A stretch of 64,000 nucleotides of DNA from Flavobacteriaceae bacterium S0862 (GCA_023015825.1 JALKAW010000008.1:62001-126000); one strand, 5' to 3'; shown: positions 1-9,774, numbered from the stretch's first letter. Translations and numbers: made by a program. The notes: a model not told the origin generated them from the letters alone.

Positions 1-483
1 TGCAAAGCCATCAGAATATTCACAAGGGAAGTTTCCAAAATACTCTTCGGATGCTAATATGTAATTAAATTGGATTAAATTTGAAATAGACACAAAGTCA
101 AATTCAATAGAAGTAGCATTATGTGTGTCAGTAATACCTAAAGCTGTTTCTAAATCAGGATCTGTTCCCCAAGTTAGTTCTCCTTCATTTAAAATATTGA
201 TGTTGGTTGTATTTCCAGCAGAATTTGCATTTCCTGTAGATAACATAATACCATTCTCAAAAGGAAAGTTCGTGTTAGCACGTTCAAAATATCCAAAACT
301 TGAAAATCCATTAACACTTCCGTTTACTGATGATGAAATATTAGTAATTTCTACACAGCCTTCGGCTAAATTATTTTCAATTAATGCTTGTACTGATTGA
401 GAATTATCAACTGAGATTTTTTGCGAATATGAAAAATTGCATAATAGCAAACATAGGAGGGAGGTTAAGTAGGTTATTCTCAT
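1..483 (-). CDS. Choice-of-anchor L domain protein, N-terminal part (cut by window edge)
   Basis: The minus strand carries an open frame of 161 codons from an ATG at 483 that runs off the left edge of the window without a stop. It begins with a signal peptide (hydrophobic LTSLLCLLLC, cleavage probably after FSYSQ). Residues about 28-161 fit the choice-of-anchor L domain: an early VQALIENNL-type helix, a FPFENGIMLSTG motif and an ASEEYFGNFP motif. In Flavobacteriaceae such proteins usually end in a T9SS type B sorting domain, but that part lies outside the window. Likely role is a secreted or surface-attached adhesin-like protein; the ligand is unknown. Its neighbour downstream in coordinates is another T9SS cargo protein. 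Confidence 0.85.
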   Translation of the reverse strand, partial: MRITYLTSLLCLLLCNFSYSQKISVDNSQSVQALIENNLAEGCVEITNISSSVNGSVNGFSSFGYFERANTNFPFENGIMLSTGNANSAGNTTNINILNEGELTWGTDPDLETALGITDTHNATSIEFDFVSISNLIQFNYILASEEYFGNFPCEYSDGFA

Positions 484-584
484 TTCTAAGGTTTAAATCA
501 TAGCTTAAAAGATTTGGGTTTTAAAAGCTATTAATTGTAATTTGGATTTATGGGGTGAAAATAGAAATAAAATAGATAAAGTAC

Positions 585-592
585 CAAAAATA
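585..592 (-). promoter_or_regulatory. Possible -7 promoter box for the choice-of-anchor L gene
   Basis: The minus strand reads TATTTTTG, matching the Bacteroidetes TAnnTTTG -7 consensus. It lies about 100 bases before the ATG at 483, implying a long leader. No TTG -33 element was found at the usual distance, so this is a weak call. Confidence 0.3.
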
Positions 593-668
593 ATCGATGA
601 AATACATTTTTTTAGACGAAAAAGACTACAAAATTATTTAATTAATGAGGAAAGACTAAAAATAATTT

Positions 669-3374
669 TTAACGCTTCAAGGTAAAGTGGCTTTTAAAAA
701 TGCGTCCATCTTGAAGTTTAACATGAAACCAATAGTCACTAGAAGGTAACATTTGGCCATTAAAAGTACCATCCCAACCTTTACTTTGTGGGTTTAATTC
801 TTTTAACAACTTACCGTAACGATCAAATATATAGATAATACTTTCAGCCTGAGAAGGGTCGGTTATTCCATAGATTTGCCAAGTATCATTATAACCATCG
901 TTATTAGGTGTAAAGAATTTTGGGAATCCGATTACAGCAACATTATCTTCAACAATTCCACAGTTGTTTTTGTCTCTTATAAAAACTTTATGAATACCTG
1001 GAGCCACATTTTCGAACAAGTTACTCTCTTGATATGGACCATTAATAGTATCAATTGCGTATTCATAATCACCTTCACCAGATACCATAACCGTTATAGT
1101 GTTGTTCGACCTAGCATCTTCAACAATAATATTTTCTATGGTAGCAATATTTGAAGGTAAAACGTTTATCGTTCTTACCTTATCACAGTTATTACCATTA
1201 GTCACCGTAACTGTATAAGTTCCAGTTGTATTTACGCTAATTTCTTGAGTAGTTTCGCCAGTAGACCACAGATATGTAAAATCACTAGGAGAATTGTTTA
1301 TTAATCCAGCGTCTAGAGTTATAAGTTGTGGGTAGAAATTAAGACAGTATAGAGTTTCAAACTCTGTTTCAATATTCGGTAATTCAAGTACTACTAATTC
1401 AATTTCTGAAATTCCAAAGCATGCATTATCGTTTTCAACTCTAGCAAAAATAGTTTGGTTATAAGCAATAGTATTAGTAAAATTGTTACCTAATTCATTT
1501 TGTTCTAATAGAGAATCTTCATAAGTCAAATAATATTTTACTGTTAGCGAAGGAGGTAATCCATTAAGTATGTCATTGTTTGCTTGGGTTAGATTAAAAT
1601 TATAAAGACCATCTTCGTTTCCATCATCATCACATTGTGTGAGTTTAGCATTATTTGCATCGGTAGCTGTGACATCTAAATATAGCTCTGTGATATTATT
1701 ACACCCCGTTAGGTTATTAAAAACCTTCACATAAATTGTTTGCGGATTAGTAATATTACTATAGGATGTTCCATATATTTCGTTAACTTCATTTTCGGCG
1801 TCTAATAGAGACAAGTAAAATTTGGTTAGTCTATTTGAAGCTCCTCCTGTTAAATCGTTATTAGCTTCAGTTAAATTAAATAAAGTAAACCCATCAGGGT
1901 TTCCATCTTCATCACATTGAAATAAACTCGTTGGAAATGCCTCTGGATTTGGTGAATATGTTACATAAGCTTCCCCTTCTAGGGCGCAGTCACCATTATT
2001 TGGGTCAATGTATAATTGATAGTGTCCTCCTTGAGAAATATCTAAATCGAAATCAGATTCTGATAAAAGAACACTATTTCGATACCAAGTATAAGTAGCT
2101 CCAAAAATAGCTTCAGCTTCAAGTGTATAGCCTTCACCATCGCATAAATTAAGATTGGTTGTACTTACATTATTTCTAATAATATCTATTTGGGTATTAA
2201 ATAGTGATTGTATAAAAGGAGGTAAACCTTGTGATGAATTATTAGGACCGAGATTTACAGCATTGTGTTGATAGTTACAAGCCGCACCAACGTTATTAGG
2301 ACTATTAATAACACCCAAATAAGGTAATCCTTGAGAGTATGTAGCCGATAAGGCTCTATATATTTTACCATTTGGACCTAGTTGTAAAGCACCTCTATAC
2401 AAAGCTCTATCATCTACAGTAAACTTACTGGCTTGAATATCAGGAGCAGTTAGGTCAAATTGAGATAATGCCGAGCGATGATTTAGTGGGTTATTACTTT
2501 CTTGTGGATTGCTTGGGTCAAAAAAATCATTTGAAGAATGTACATATAACAATTGGCTATTTGGAGAAAATTCAATACCATAAGGTTTTTGTGTAGTTCT
2601 ATTTAAAGTAAGTCTTTGTTGATTGCTAACTATTCCTGTGGCAGAATCAAAGTCGTAAATATATAAGCCATTTTGCACATTTGCACTAGCTAAAACATTT
2701 CCATCAGGAGATAGCTTTAAATAACCTCTTTCGTCTGTTATATATAGATTGTCAAATTTTGAAACAACCGAAGTGTTGCTAACACCGCTATTATTTACTT
2801 CGAAAGCGTGATATGAATTTATATCACCTTGGCGACCATCTTCTGAAGCTAAAGTCACCACCCAAATAGATTTTGTAACACAATCTTTTAATACCGCAGA
2901 AATCTTTTCAGAGCAATATTCCAATAGATTTACGTTTTTATTGGTAACTCTTCCAAGGCCACCAACTAAAGACATATCTACAACTGAATAATTTAATCCA
3001 AAATTATCACCATCAAGGTTATTATCAACAGTAAAAACATAATAAATATCGGTGTCATCCGGTTTTGGAACAATAATCGCAGATTGAGTACTAGATGAAT
3101 CTCCATACAATCCTGAGCCATTCTGCATTACTTCATGATTTCTATTGAAAACCACAGAACCATCTGTATAAAAAAGTAAATTCCCATTTTCATCCGAAAT
3201 AGATGCAGAGCCTTCATTAGTGCTTAGCGCACCACCACCAAGAGAGCTTACAGTACCACTCGCTACATCAAACTTAACACTTGCGCCATAACCAAAATAC
3301 CAATTGGCAGCTTGATTTTGAGCCCAAAAATGGGTGCAAAAAGTAAGGGAAAGGATTAATAATAACTTTTTCAT
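669..3374 (-). CDS. Secreted T9SS type B sorting-domain protein with beta-propeller-like head
   Basis: 901 residues, a likely cell-surface or secreted protein. Residues 1-18 form a signal peptide. Residues about 25-395 contain blade-like repeats with motifs such as LSPDGNVLASANVQNG and LGPNGKIYRAL, suggesting a beta-propeller of the WD40-like type. Residues 484-570 and 578-664 are an internal duplication, each opening with QCD-E/D-DGN-DG and NLT-ANND. A PKD/Ig-like stretch with YLWSTGETTQEISV follows at about 700-735. Residues 817-901 are the gliding-motility-associated type B C-terminal domain (FFTPNNDGYNDTW, IYIFDRYGKLLKEL, WDGTFNGQ, SSDYWF), which targets the protein to the type IX secretion system. 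The ligand or function of the head is not evident. Confidence 0.9.
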   Translation of the reverse strand: MKKLLLILSLTFCTHFWAQNQAANWYFGYGASVKFDVASGTVSSLGGGALSTNEGSASISDENGNLLFYTDGSVVFNRNHEVMQNGSGLYGDSSSTQSAIIVPKPDDTDIYYVFTVDNNLDGDNFGLNYSVVDMSLVGGLGRVTNKNVNLLEYCSEKISAVLKDCVTKSIWVVTLASEDGRQGDINSYHAFEVNNSGVSNTSVVSKFDNLYITDERGYLKLSPDGNVLASANVQNGLYIYDFDSATGIVSNQQRLTLNRTTQKPYGIEFSPNSQLLYVHSSNDFFDPSNPQESNNPLNHRSALSQFDLTAPDIQASKFTVDDRALYRGALQLGPNGKIYRALSATYSQGLPYLGVINSPNNVGAACNYQHNAVNLGPNNSSQGLPPFIQSLFNTQIDIIRNNVSTTNLNLCDGEGYTLEAEAIFGATYTWYRNSVLLSESDFDLDISQGGHYQLYIDPNNGDCALEGEAYVTYSPNPEAFPTSLFQCDEDGNPDGFTLFNLTEANNDLTGGASNRLTKFYLSLLDAENEVNEIYGTSYSNITNPQTIYVKVFNNLTGCNNITELYLDVTATDANNAKLTQCDDDGNEDGLYNFNLTQANNDILNGLPPSLTVKYYLTYEDSLLEQNELGNNFTNTIAYNQTIFARVENDNACFGISEIELVVLELPNIETEFETLYCLNFYPQLITLDAGLINNSPSDFTYLWSTGETTQEISVNTTGTYTVTVTNGNNCDKVRTINVLPSNIATIENIIVEDARSNNTITVMVSGEGDYEYAIDTINGPYQESNLFENVAPGIHKVFIRDKNNCGIVEDNVAVIGFPKFFTPNNDGYNDTWQIYGITDPSQAESIIYIFDRYGKLLKELNPQSKGWDGTFNGQMLPSSDYWFHVKLQDGRIFKSHFTLKR
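1383..1925 (-). repeat. Two tandem copies of an ~87-residue module inside the T9SS protein
   Basis: Residues 484-570 (bases 1665-1925) and 578-664 (bases 1383-1643) align without large gaps. Shared features are QCD(E/D)DGN(P/E)DG, NLT(E/Q)ANND, a KFYLSLLDAENE / KYYLTYEDSLLE core, the N-QTI(Y/F)-(K/R)V segment and a final Cys before an acidic strand. The copies have diverged in protein sequence, so the duplication is old rather than recent. Confidence 0.8.
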
Positions 3375-3401
3375 TTACAAGCAATGTAGCTCGTAAAGAT
3401 A

Positions 3402-4226
3402 TTATAAATCTCTTTTTTTAAGTAATCTATACGATAAAAATACAAATAAAGCAGTCCAAGCTAGTACAATCACTATTTCATACCAATGCACAGCATAATC
3501 ATAAGCTAAATTAGCTTTGTCAGGAAATTTTGACATTGCTATACGCTGGAAAGGTTGCTTTATAAGGTTATACATAGATTTTAGTGGAAAGAAATTTTGA
3601 ATTTTTTCAGCAATATTAGTATCAGATTTCCATGCAATTAACCCAAAAATTATCCATTCCAAGATAAAGTCTACGAATAGAAAAGCTAATGCAAATGCAG
3701 AGCGTTTAGCCAACATGCCTAAGAATAAACAGAAAGAGAAAAACCCTACTAGTTTAACAAAATAACCTAATAAGTATTCGGTTTCAGAAATTATAATACC
3801 TATTTCATTGTAACTTGAATAGTAAAGTCCAATTAGAAGTGATATTAAAGTTAGAAGTATGGTAGCAACTAATGAAAAGAATACAATAGTGTAAAATTTA
3901 GATAATATAAACTCTTTTTTACTTAAACCATCAATAAGGTTCTGTTTGATAGTTTTGTTACTATACTCATTTCCAATCATGCTTACTACTACAATTGCAA
4001 AGAAAAACTTGAATTGTGCTGCAAAAAAGGTTGTTATGTGCCAAATAATTGGAAAGTTATAAATTCCTAATTCTCCTAATTCTAGAGTGAAAAATCCGAA
4101 GAAATTAATTTTTATTGATGATAAAATAAGTACCGTAAAAGGGAGTACAAATGATATAAATATGAGAATCTTACTCGTTCTATTGAGTAATAATTTTTGT
4201 AATTCTAGTTGTAATAGACGTACCAT
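3402..4226 (-). CDS. ABC-2 type transporter permease
   Basis: 274 residues with six hydrophobic spans, starting near residues 20-36, 48-85, 112-135, 148-170, 177-197 and 250-267. This is the architecture of an ABC-2 family membrane subunit (the ABC2_membrane_4/5 type found beside a lone ATPase). It starts 14 bases after the stop of the ATP-binding subunit on the same strand, so the two genes are probably co-transcribed and form one exporter in the inner membrane. The EYSNKTIKQNLIDGLSKKEF loop after the second span is typical of this family. Substrate cannot be inferred; peptides, lipids or antimicrobials are all possible. Confidence 0.88.
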   Translation of the reverse strand: MVRLLQLELQKLLLNRTSKILIFISFVLPFTVLILSSIKINFFGFFTLELGELGIYNFPIIWHITTFFAAQFKFFFAIVVVSMIGNEYSNKTIKQNLIDGLSKKEFILSKFYTIVFFSLVATILLTLISLLIGLYYSSYNEIGIIISETEYLLGYFVKLVGFFSFCLFLGMLAKRSAFALAFLFVDFILEWIIFGLIAWKSDTNIAEKIQNFFPLKSMYNLIKQPFQRIAMSKFPDKANLAYDYAVHWYEIVIVLAWTALFVFLSYRLLKKRDL

Positions 4227-4240
4227 GTGATTTTGATTGA

Positions 4241-5137
4241 TTAGTTATTATCAGTTAATTGAAGGAATTGTTCTTCTAGGCTTTGTTTACGTTTCACTAA
4301 ATGCGATAGTGTAATCCCTTTGTCGAACATTAACTTGTTAAAAGCTGATGATTCCATTGGATTGTTTAAGAAAGCTGTAATTAATCCATCCTCTACTTTA
4401 ATCTTTCCAAAGGATTCATCCTTTTCAAGAATTTTAATCAACTCATCGTGTTTGTCTGTTTTTAATTCAAAGAAACCATGACTTGAAATCATCTCATCAA
4501 CTCTTCCTGAATAAAGCTTTTCACCTTTACGTAAAACAACCACATGTGTACATACTTTTTCAACTTCGTCCAATAAGTGAGAAGCTAATAGTATGGTAGT
4601 GCCATCATTTGCTATATCTTTAATAATTTGTCTAATTTGATGTATTCCTTGAGGATCAAGTCCATTTGTTGGTTCGTCCAGAATTAAAATTTCTGGATCA
4701 TTTAATAAGGCTGAAGCGATTGCTAAACGTTGTTTCATACCTAAAGAATAAGTTTTAAACTTACTCCCTTTACGATCGGTTAAACCAACAATTTCTAGTT
4801 TTTCATCAATTTTAGCAAGATCAACTCCTTTAATTTTACATACCAACCTAAGGTTGTCGTAGCCAGACATGTATGGATAGAAGTTTGGATTTTCAATGAT
4901 GGCACCAACTTTTTTTAGTGCATCGTGAGTTGTAATGCTTCCATCGAACCAATGAAAGTCTCCCGATGTTTTATTAACAACATTTAATACTACTCCCAGT
5001 GTGGTAGATTTACCACTTCCGTTAGGGCCAAGTATGCCATAAACATTGCCTTTATTTATTGTAAAAGAAAGATTTTTAACCGCAGTTAAGTAACCAAATT
5101 TCTTTGTAAGGTTATTAATTGTTAAAATAGATTCCAA
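4241..5137 (-). CDS. ABC transporter ATP-binding protein
   Basis: 298 residues with all ABC ATPase motifs: Walker A GPNGSGKST (about residues 38-46), the signature SLGMKQRLAIASALL, Walker B EILILDEPTNGLDP and the H-loop ASHLLDEVEKVC. The C-terminal 80 residues form the accessory domain common to CcmA/NatA-like exporter ATPases. The start codon is TTG (bases 5135-5137), giving MESILTINNLTKKFG, which lines up with the normal family start. It is the first gene of a two-gene transporter operon with the permease downstream. Substrate unknown. Confidence 0.92.
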   Translation of the reverse strand: MESILTINNLTKKFGYLTAVKNLSFTINKGNVYGILGPNGSGKSTTLGVVLNVVNKTSGDFHWFDGSITTHDALKKVGAIIENPNFYPYMSGYDNLRLVCKIKGVDLAKIDEKLEIVGLTDRKGSKFKTYSLGMKQRLAIASALLNDPEILILDEPTNGLDPQGIHQIRQIIKDIANDGTTILLASHLLDEVEKVCTHVVVLRKGEKLYSGRVDEMISSHGFFELKTDKHDELIKILEKDESFGKIKVEDGLITAFLNNPMESSAFNKLMFDKGITLSHLVKRKQSLEEQFLQLTDNN

Positions 5138-5191
5138 AATGTAATAATTGATTAGTTATAAGAGTAAGACGATAAAAACCTAAAGTTGTTA

Positions 5192-5199
5192 CAAAGCTA
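5192..5199 (-). promoter_or_regulatory. -7 promoter box for the ABC transporter operon
   Basis: The minus strand reads TAGCTTTG, a full TAnnTTTG match, 55 bases before the TTG start of the ATPase gene. No TTG -33 element is seen at the standard spacing. Confidence 0.5.
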
Positions 5200-5228
5200 T
5201 TTAAATAGTAAATATTTTATGAATAGGA

Positions 5229-5735
5229 TTAATTCCAATTCTCATTAAAATCTAAGTCTTCGTAATCGTCAATATTTAGATGATTATCAAAATCATCCAA
5301 CTCATCTGTTTCAAAAGATTTTTCTGGCGCCTCGTTTGGTATTTGACCATGAACATACATAAGGTTGGGGTAATCCATACCTTCAGCAACTTCTACAATT
5401 TCGCCTAATTCTACCAAGAATGTCCACATACTCAAAAAATCGTAAACATAAATGAGTTTTGTTTTCGTCTCGTCTACTACATCTTCCAGGAAAGTTTCAT
5501 TCATGAGCTTTACAGAGTTTATTCCTTCATTCATGTCAAACAGTGAGATTTCTTCACCTTGATTCCATTCATTGTCACTTGTGTAAAATGAAGCCATTTC
5601 GGTACCATCAAATCCAAAAGATTGCGTAATTGTATTATGCAAATCCTCTAAAGTATCTGTCTTTCTAATTTCAATATCTCTAAAAATATCGTCTTCAGTG
5701 TCGTTATCAAGTATGATTCTAAATCTGTAAATCAT
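5229..5735 (-). CDS. pRiA4b ORF-3-like (IS1096 passenger TnpR-like) protein
   Basis: 168 residues. The opening MIYRFRIILDND, the central IEIRKTDTLEDLHNTI helix and the SFYTSDNEWNQG segment match the plasmid pRiA4b ORF-3 family, which automatic annotation also calls IS1096 element passenger TnpR family. The C-terminal third is strongly acidic (many Asp and Glu). Despite the family name nothing here looks like a recombinase: there is no catalytic Ser/Tyr recombinase motif and no insertion sequence around it. It is a stand-alone gene with its own promoter. Function unknown. Confidence 0.75.
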   Translation of the reverse strand: MIYRFRIILDNDTEDDIFRDIEIRKTDTLEDLHNTITQSFGFDGTEMASFYTSDNEWNQGEEISLFDMNEGINSVKLMNETFLEDVVDETKTKLIYVYDFLSMWTFLVELGEIVEVAEGMDYPNLMYVHGQIPNEAPEKSFETDELDDFDNHLNIDDYEDLDFNENWN

Positions 5736-5753
5736 GAATTATATTTCTTAATG

Positions 5754-5761
5754 CAAATTTA
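5754..5761 (-). promoter_or_regulatory. -7 promoter box for the pRiA4b ORF-3-like gene
   Basis: The minus strand reads TAAATTTG, 18 bases before the ATG at 5735. Perfect match to TAnnTTTG; no -33 TTG at the usual place. Confidence 0.5.
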
Positions 5762-5773
5762 TCTAAAAATTTG

Positions 5774-6796
5774 TTATTTGCTAAATCGATGTAATACAAA
5801 TGTCATTGCTGTTAATAGGAAAAATGCACCAATTTGATGTGAAACTCCAAGTAAAACTTTAGCCTTGTTTATAAATAAAATTGTAAGCACACCCAATAAA
5901 AATTGTAATCCAACTAGGAATATGAGAGTATTAGTGCCTTTTTGTTGCACATTATCCAATTGTAATTTTCTAGTCTTGTTCCAAACCATGACTACAAGAA
6001 TTACCACAACATATGCTAACATACGATGTGCAAACTGTACACCACTTTTACCTTCAATAAAGTTTTTAATAATTGGTGTTTGCTCTATATATACTGTTTT
6101 GTGCATGAATTTGCCCTCACTCATCATTGGCCAATGGTTGTGTATAAAACCAGCATCTAATCCTGCAACAAAGGCACCATAAATAATTTGAAGAAGAAGT
6201 ACAGCAAGTGTTACTCTTATAAAGTTTCGTAATCGTTTATCTACTTCTTTTTTATTAGGAAAGATTAAGTCAAGAGCTACCCAAAAAGTATAGGCAAAGG
6301 TTATGAAAGCAGTTGTTAAATGTGCTGCTAATCTATAATGACTTACATCTGGTCTGTCAACCAATCCACTTTTTACCATATACCATCCTAAAAATCCTTG
6401 GAAACCACCAAGCAATAAGAGAATAATAGCTTTTTTAATTGTGGGTTTTGTGAGTTGTTTTCTTATTAAAAAATATAAGAATGGAATAATAAATACTAAT
6501 CCAATAAAGCGACCTATTACGCGATGCAACCATTCCCAAAAATAAATATCTTTAAAATCCTGAAGCGTAAAGTGATTGTTAAGTTTTTGATATTCAGGAT
6601 ATTGTTTGTATAGGTCAAAAGCTTCTTGCCATTCTACTTCGTTCATTGGCGGAATAGTACCAGAAATAAGCTTATAATTAGAAATAGACAATCCTGAATG
6701 AGTTAACCTAGTAATGCCACCAACGACTACCATTATAAAAATTAAAGCACAGCCTGCTAGTAGCCAGTAGAATACTTTTTTATTATCTTTTTTCAT
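5774..6796 (-). CDS. ctaA: Heme A synthase, COX15/CtaA family
   Basis: 340 residues, about eight membrane spans. It oxidises the C8 methyl group of heme O to make heme A for aa3-type cytochrome oxidases. Visible family features: the N-terminal span followed by [13 protein letters not shown], the paired heme-ligand histidines in WLHRVIGR (His91) and later in AHRMLAY, and a C-terminal [11 protein letters not shown] plus LHRF. The order and length fit the type found in Bacteroidetes and alpha-proteobacteria (COX15 type 2). Its ATG overlaps the end of the tRNA nucleotidyltransferase gene by 14 bases, so the two are translationally linked although unrelated in function. Confidence 0.93.
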   Translation of the reverse strand: MKKDNKKVFYWLLAGCALIFIMVVVGGITRLTHSGLSISNYKLISGTIPPMNEVEWQEAFDLYKQYPEYQKLNNHFTLQDFKDIYFWEWLHRVIGRFIGLVFIIPFLYFLIRKQLTKPTIKKAIILLLLGGFQGFLGWYMVKSGLVDRPDVSHYRLAAHLTTAFITFAYTFWVALDLIFPNKKEVDKRLRNFIRVTLAVLLLQIIYGAFVAGLDAGFIHNHWPMMSEGKFMHKTVYIEQTPIIKNFIEGKSGVQFAHRMLAYVVVILVVMVWNKTRKLQLDNVQQKGTNTLIFLVGLQFLLGVLTILFINKAKVLLGVSHQIGAFFLLTAMTFVLHRFSK

Positions 6797-8207
6797 GTTT
6801 TTTTAACCCTAGTTTTTCACCTTTTTCAATCATCAATTTATAAGCAGCATCAAATTCATTTGGAATATCACCTTCCAAAATAGCTTCTTTTATGGCTTCT
6901 TTAATAATGCCAATTTCCCTTGAAGGTTTTAAGTTAAACGTTTTCATTATTTCTTCACCTGAAACTGGAGGTTGAAAATTTCTAACGTGATCACGCTCTT
7001 CAACTTCAATTATTTTTTTTCTAACAATTTTAAAGTTGTTATGATATTTTTTAAATCTTTTAGAATTTTTTGTAGTAATATCTGCTTCGCAAAGTGTCAT
7101 TAAATCATCTACAAAATCGCCAGCATCAAAAACCAAGCGTCGTACAGCTGAGTCCGTAATATCATCTTGAGCCAATACAATAGGGCGAGAACTCATAAAC
7201 ACCATTTTTTGAACAAACTTCATTTTGTCATTTAAAGGCATCTTTAATCTTTTAAATAAATGGTATACCATTTTTGATCCTTCAAACTCATGACCATGAA
7301 ATGTCCAACCAACTTTTTTGCTAAATTTTTTAGTAGGTGCTTTTCCAATATCATGTAGTAAGGCTGCCCAACGTAACCAAAGATTATCGGTGTGTTTTGA
7401 GATATTATCTACGACTTCTAAGGTGTGATAAAAATTGTCTTTATGTCGTTGACCTTCAACTTCGTCAATACCTTTTAGTGCTGTTAATTCTGGTAGAAGG
7501 TGCTTTAATAATCCTGTTTTTTCCAATAAGATAAAGCCAACAGATGGTTGATCACTTTCAAGTATTTTATTTAGTTCAGTAACAATTCGCTCTTTGGTAA
7601 TAATTGAAATGCGTTCGTTGTTTTTTGTAATAGCATTTAACGAGCCTTCTTCTATTTTAAAGCCTAATTGTGTTGCAAACCTTATGGCGCGAAGCATTCG
7701 TAATGGATCATCACTATAGGTTATATCTGGGTTTAAAGGTGTACGAATTATTTTATTGTTAAGATCGGATACGCCATTAAATGGGTCTAATAATTCGCCA
7801 AAATCATTTTCACTTAAACTAAATGCAAGTGCATTAATTGTAAAGTCACGACGGTTTTGGTCATCTTCTAACGAGCCATTTTCAACAATTGGGTTTCTAC
7901 TATCTTCAGAATAAGATTCTTTCCTAGCTCCAACAAATTCAATCTCTAAATCTTCAAACTTTAGCATTGCTGTGCCATAAGTTTTAAATACTTGAACTTT
8001 TGGATTATTTGGAAGGTTTTTGGATACTTGTTTGGCTAGTTTAATACCACTGCCAATAGCTACAATATCAATGTCTTTATGAGTACCTCTCTTTAAAATA
8101 TAATCTCTTACAAAGCCACCAATAACATACGTATCTAGTTGTAATTCTTTTGCAGATTTAGAAATAATTTTAAAGATAGTATGCTGTAAAGCTTCTTTGT
8201 AGCTCAT
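6783..8207 (-). CDS. CCA-adding-type tRNA nucleotidyltransferase with HD domain
   Basis: 474 residues. The N-terminal class II nucleotidyltransferase head has GGFVRDYIL followed by KDIDIV (metal-binding Asp pair), then [12 protein letters not shown] and [18 protein letters not shown], which bind tRNA and nucleotide. An HD domain ([19 protein letters not shown]) occupies about residues 260-400. Enzymes of this class add or repair the 3' CCA end of tRNA; in bacteria with a single copy the enzyme does the full CCA reaction. The motif set does not by itself separate CCA-adding from A-adding activity. It is the first gene of a pair with ctaA. Confidence 0.9.
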   Translation of the reverse strand: MSYKEALQHTIFKIISKSAKELQLDTYVIGGFVRDYILKRGTHKDIDIVAIGSGIKLAKQVSKNLPNNPKVQVFKTYGTAMLKFEDLEIEFVGARKESYSEDSRNPIVENGSLEDDQNRRDFTINALAFSLSENDFGELLDPFNGVSDLNNKIIRTPLNPDITYSDDPLRMLRAIRFATQLGFKIEEGSLNAITKNNERISIITKERIVTELNKILESDQPSVGFILLEKTGLLKHLLPELTALKGIDEVEGQRHKDNFYHTLEVVDNISKHTDNLWLRWAALLHDIGKAPTKKFSKKVGWTFHGHEFEGSKMVYHLFKRLKMPLNDKMKFVQKMVFMSSRPIVLAQDDITDSAVRRLVFDAGDFVDDLMTLCEADITTKNSKRFKKYHNNFKIVRKKIIEVEERDHVRNFQPPVSGEEIMKTFNLKPSREIGIIKEAIKEAILEGDIPNEFDAAYKLMIEKGEKLGLKKHEKR

Positions 8208-8279
8208 GGATTAAATTTCAATAATCAAATTCTAAATTCCAATATGATGTTTTAGGAAGTTAGCGTTTGAATTTTGTTT

Positions 8280-8843
8280 TTATTTTCTAATAACTTTTAC
8301 CGTTCCATCTTCACTTAATTTTATTATTGACGAGGCTTTGATGGATTTTTTTTCGCGATGCAAATTTACAACATAGTCCACACCTTTTAAAATCTCTTGA
8401 CTTATTTCTGAATAAGATTTTGGTGAAGGTTCGTTACTAATATTGGCTGAGGTAGAAACAATAGGTTTCTTAAACTTCTTTATAAGTTCATTGCAAAAAG
8501 CATGATTAACTAACCTAATGGCTAACGTGTTATCATCTGCTACTATATTTTCTGCAACATGTAAGGGCTTGTCATAAATTATGGTTGTAGGTTTATTAGC
8601 ATATTTTAGAATATCGTAAGCCACTTCTGGTACATTTTCAACGTATTGATTTAGCATATTGAAATCGCTTACCAAACAAATCATAGATTTAGATTCTTCA
8701 CGTTGTTTAAGTTCGTAAATTCGCTTAATGGCATAGTGATTTGTGGCATCACAACCAATTCCCCAAATAGTATCTGTTGGATAAACTATAATGCCTCCTT
8801 GATTTAAAACTTGTAGTGCTTTATTTACTTCTTCTTCAATCAT
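8280..8843 (-). CDS. tsaC: L-threonylcarbamoyladenylate synthase (Sua5/YciO/YrdC family)
   Basis: 187 residues from the ATG at 8843. The family makes threonylcarbamoyl-AMP from Thr, bicarbonate and ATP for the t6A37 modification of ANN-decoding tRNAs. Motifs: GGIIVYPTDTIWGIGCDA near the N-terminus, the KR-like segment with ELKQREESKSMICLV, and STSANIS near residue 145. An in-frame ATG at 8882 would add 13 residues, but a TAACTTTG promoter box lies at 8871-8878, so that codon is upstream of any transcript made there; I therefore use 8843. The protein lacks the extra Sua5 C-terminal domain, so it is the short TsaC type. Confidence 0.9.
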   Translation of the reverse strand: MIEEEVNKALQVLNQGGIIVYPTDTIWGIGCDATNHYAIKRIYELKQREESKSMICLVSDFNMLNQYVENVPEVAYDILKYANKPTTIIYDKPLHVAENIVADDNTLAIRLVNHAFCNELIKKFKKPIVSTSANISNEPSPKSYSEISQEILKGVDYVVNLHREKKSIKASSIIKLSEDGTVKVIRK

Positions 8844-8870
8844 AAACAAATAATCAAAAACGTTAGATAG

Positions 8871-8878
8871 CAAAGTTA
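8871..8878 (-). promoter_or_regulatory. -7 promoter box for tsaC
   Basis: The minus strand reads TAACTTTG (TAnnTTTG), 27 bases upstream of the ATG at 8843. It decides the start choice, because the alternative ATG at 8882 lies upstream of it. Confidence 0.55.
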
Positions 8879-9012
8879 GCATTAGTTTTCTACTTTGTTT
8901 TAAAACTTTGTATTATTGCTACATGAAATGAGCCATAATAAGAATTTGATACCAATTAGTATGATTCTTGGCGAATTACATCTGACCGATAAAAAGCAAT
9001 ACATTTAAACAG

Positions 9013-9771
9013 ATGAAAAAACACTTTCATAAAGAGTATATTAAACATCAAGATAAAATTGATGGTTTTATTAATGATTTTGCTACATCTGGAAAGTTGT
9101 TAGGAAATGAAAAAAGAAATTCTATTAAATTATTTGAGTTAGAAGATCAAACTATAAATATTAAATCGTTTAAAATTCCTAATATTTTTAATAAACTTGC
9201 TTATAAATTTTTACGAAAAAGCAAGGCACAACGTTCTTATGAGTATGCCGAAAAGTTGATTAATTTAGGTATAGGTACTCCAAAACCAGTTGCTTATTAT
9301 GAGTTTAATAAGGGTTTGTTTTTTGATAAAAGTTATTATGTGAGTGAACAAATTGATTGTGATTTGACCTATCGTGAATTAATTAGGGATTTGAATTATC
9401 CTGACCATGAAAAAATTTTAAGGGAGTTTACAAAATTCACTTTTAAACTGCATGAAAATCACGTGTATTTTTTAGATCATTCTCCAGGAAATACATTAGT
9501 GAAAAAAGAAGATGGTATATATAAATTTTATCTAGTAGATTTAAATAGAATGCAATTTAAGCCATTATCTTTTTATGAAAGAATCCAAAATTTTGAGCGA
9601 TTAACCGTACACGAATCTATGGTTAAAACAATGAGCGAGGAATATGCAAAACTTATTGATAAACCTTATCAAGAGGTTTTTAATTTAATGTGGAAATCAA
9701 CCCAAGAATACCAACAAAAATTTCATCATAAAAGACAACTAAAAAAGCGGTTGAAGTTTTGGGAAAAATAA
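9013..9771 (+). CDS. Kdo/LPS-core kinase-like protein (InaA/WaaP superfamily)
   Basis: 252 residues with a kinase-like fold. Visible features: a Lys at 51 in an NIKSFKIP strand (likely ATP-binding Lys), an SYEYAEKL helix (alpha-C), the catalytic loop LHENHVYFLDHSPGNTLV (Asp155, Asn160) and a VDLNRM motif (Asp176) in place of DFG. This is the pattern of lipopolysaccharide kinases such as KdkA/WaaP/InaA that phosphorylate Kdo or heptose in the inner core. Neighbouring genes encode a WaaE/KdtX-like glycosyltransferase and other sugar enzymes, supporting a lipopolysaccharide core role. The exact acceptor is an inference. Confidence 0.8.
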   Translation: MKKHFHKEYIKHQDKIDGFINDFATSGKLLGNEKRNSIKLFELEDQTINIKSFKIPNIFNKLAYKFLRKSKAQRSYEYAEKLINLGIGTPKPVAYYEFNKGLFFDKSYYVSEQIDCDLTYRELIRDLNYPDHEKILREFTKFTFKLHENHVYFLDHSPGNTLVKKEDGIYKFYLVDLNRMQFKPLSFYERIQNFERLTVHESMVKTMSEEYAKLIDKPYQEVFNLMWKSTQEYQQKFHHKRQLKKRLKFWEK

Positions 9772-9774
9772 TCG

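Noticed and set aside
5229-5735. Mobile element, because the family name mentions IS1096/TnpR
   Set aside because: No recombinase motif, no inverted repeats, no target-site duplication and no transposase nearby; the name is historical.
8844-8882. 13-residue N-terminal extension of the threonylcarbamoyl-AMP synthase
   Set aside because: The ATG at 8882 lies upstream of the TAACTTTG promoter box at 8871-8878.
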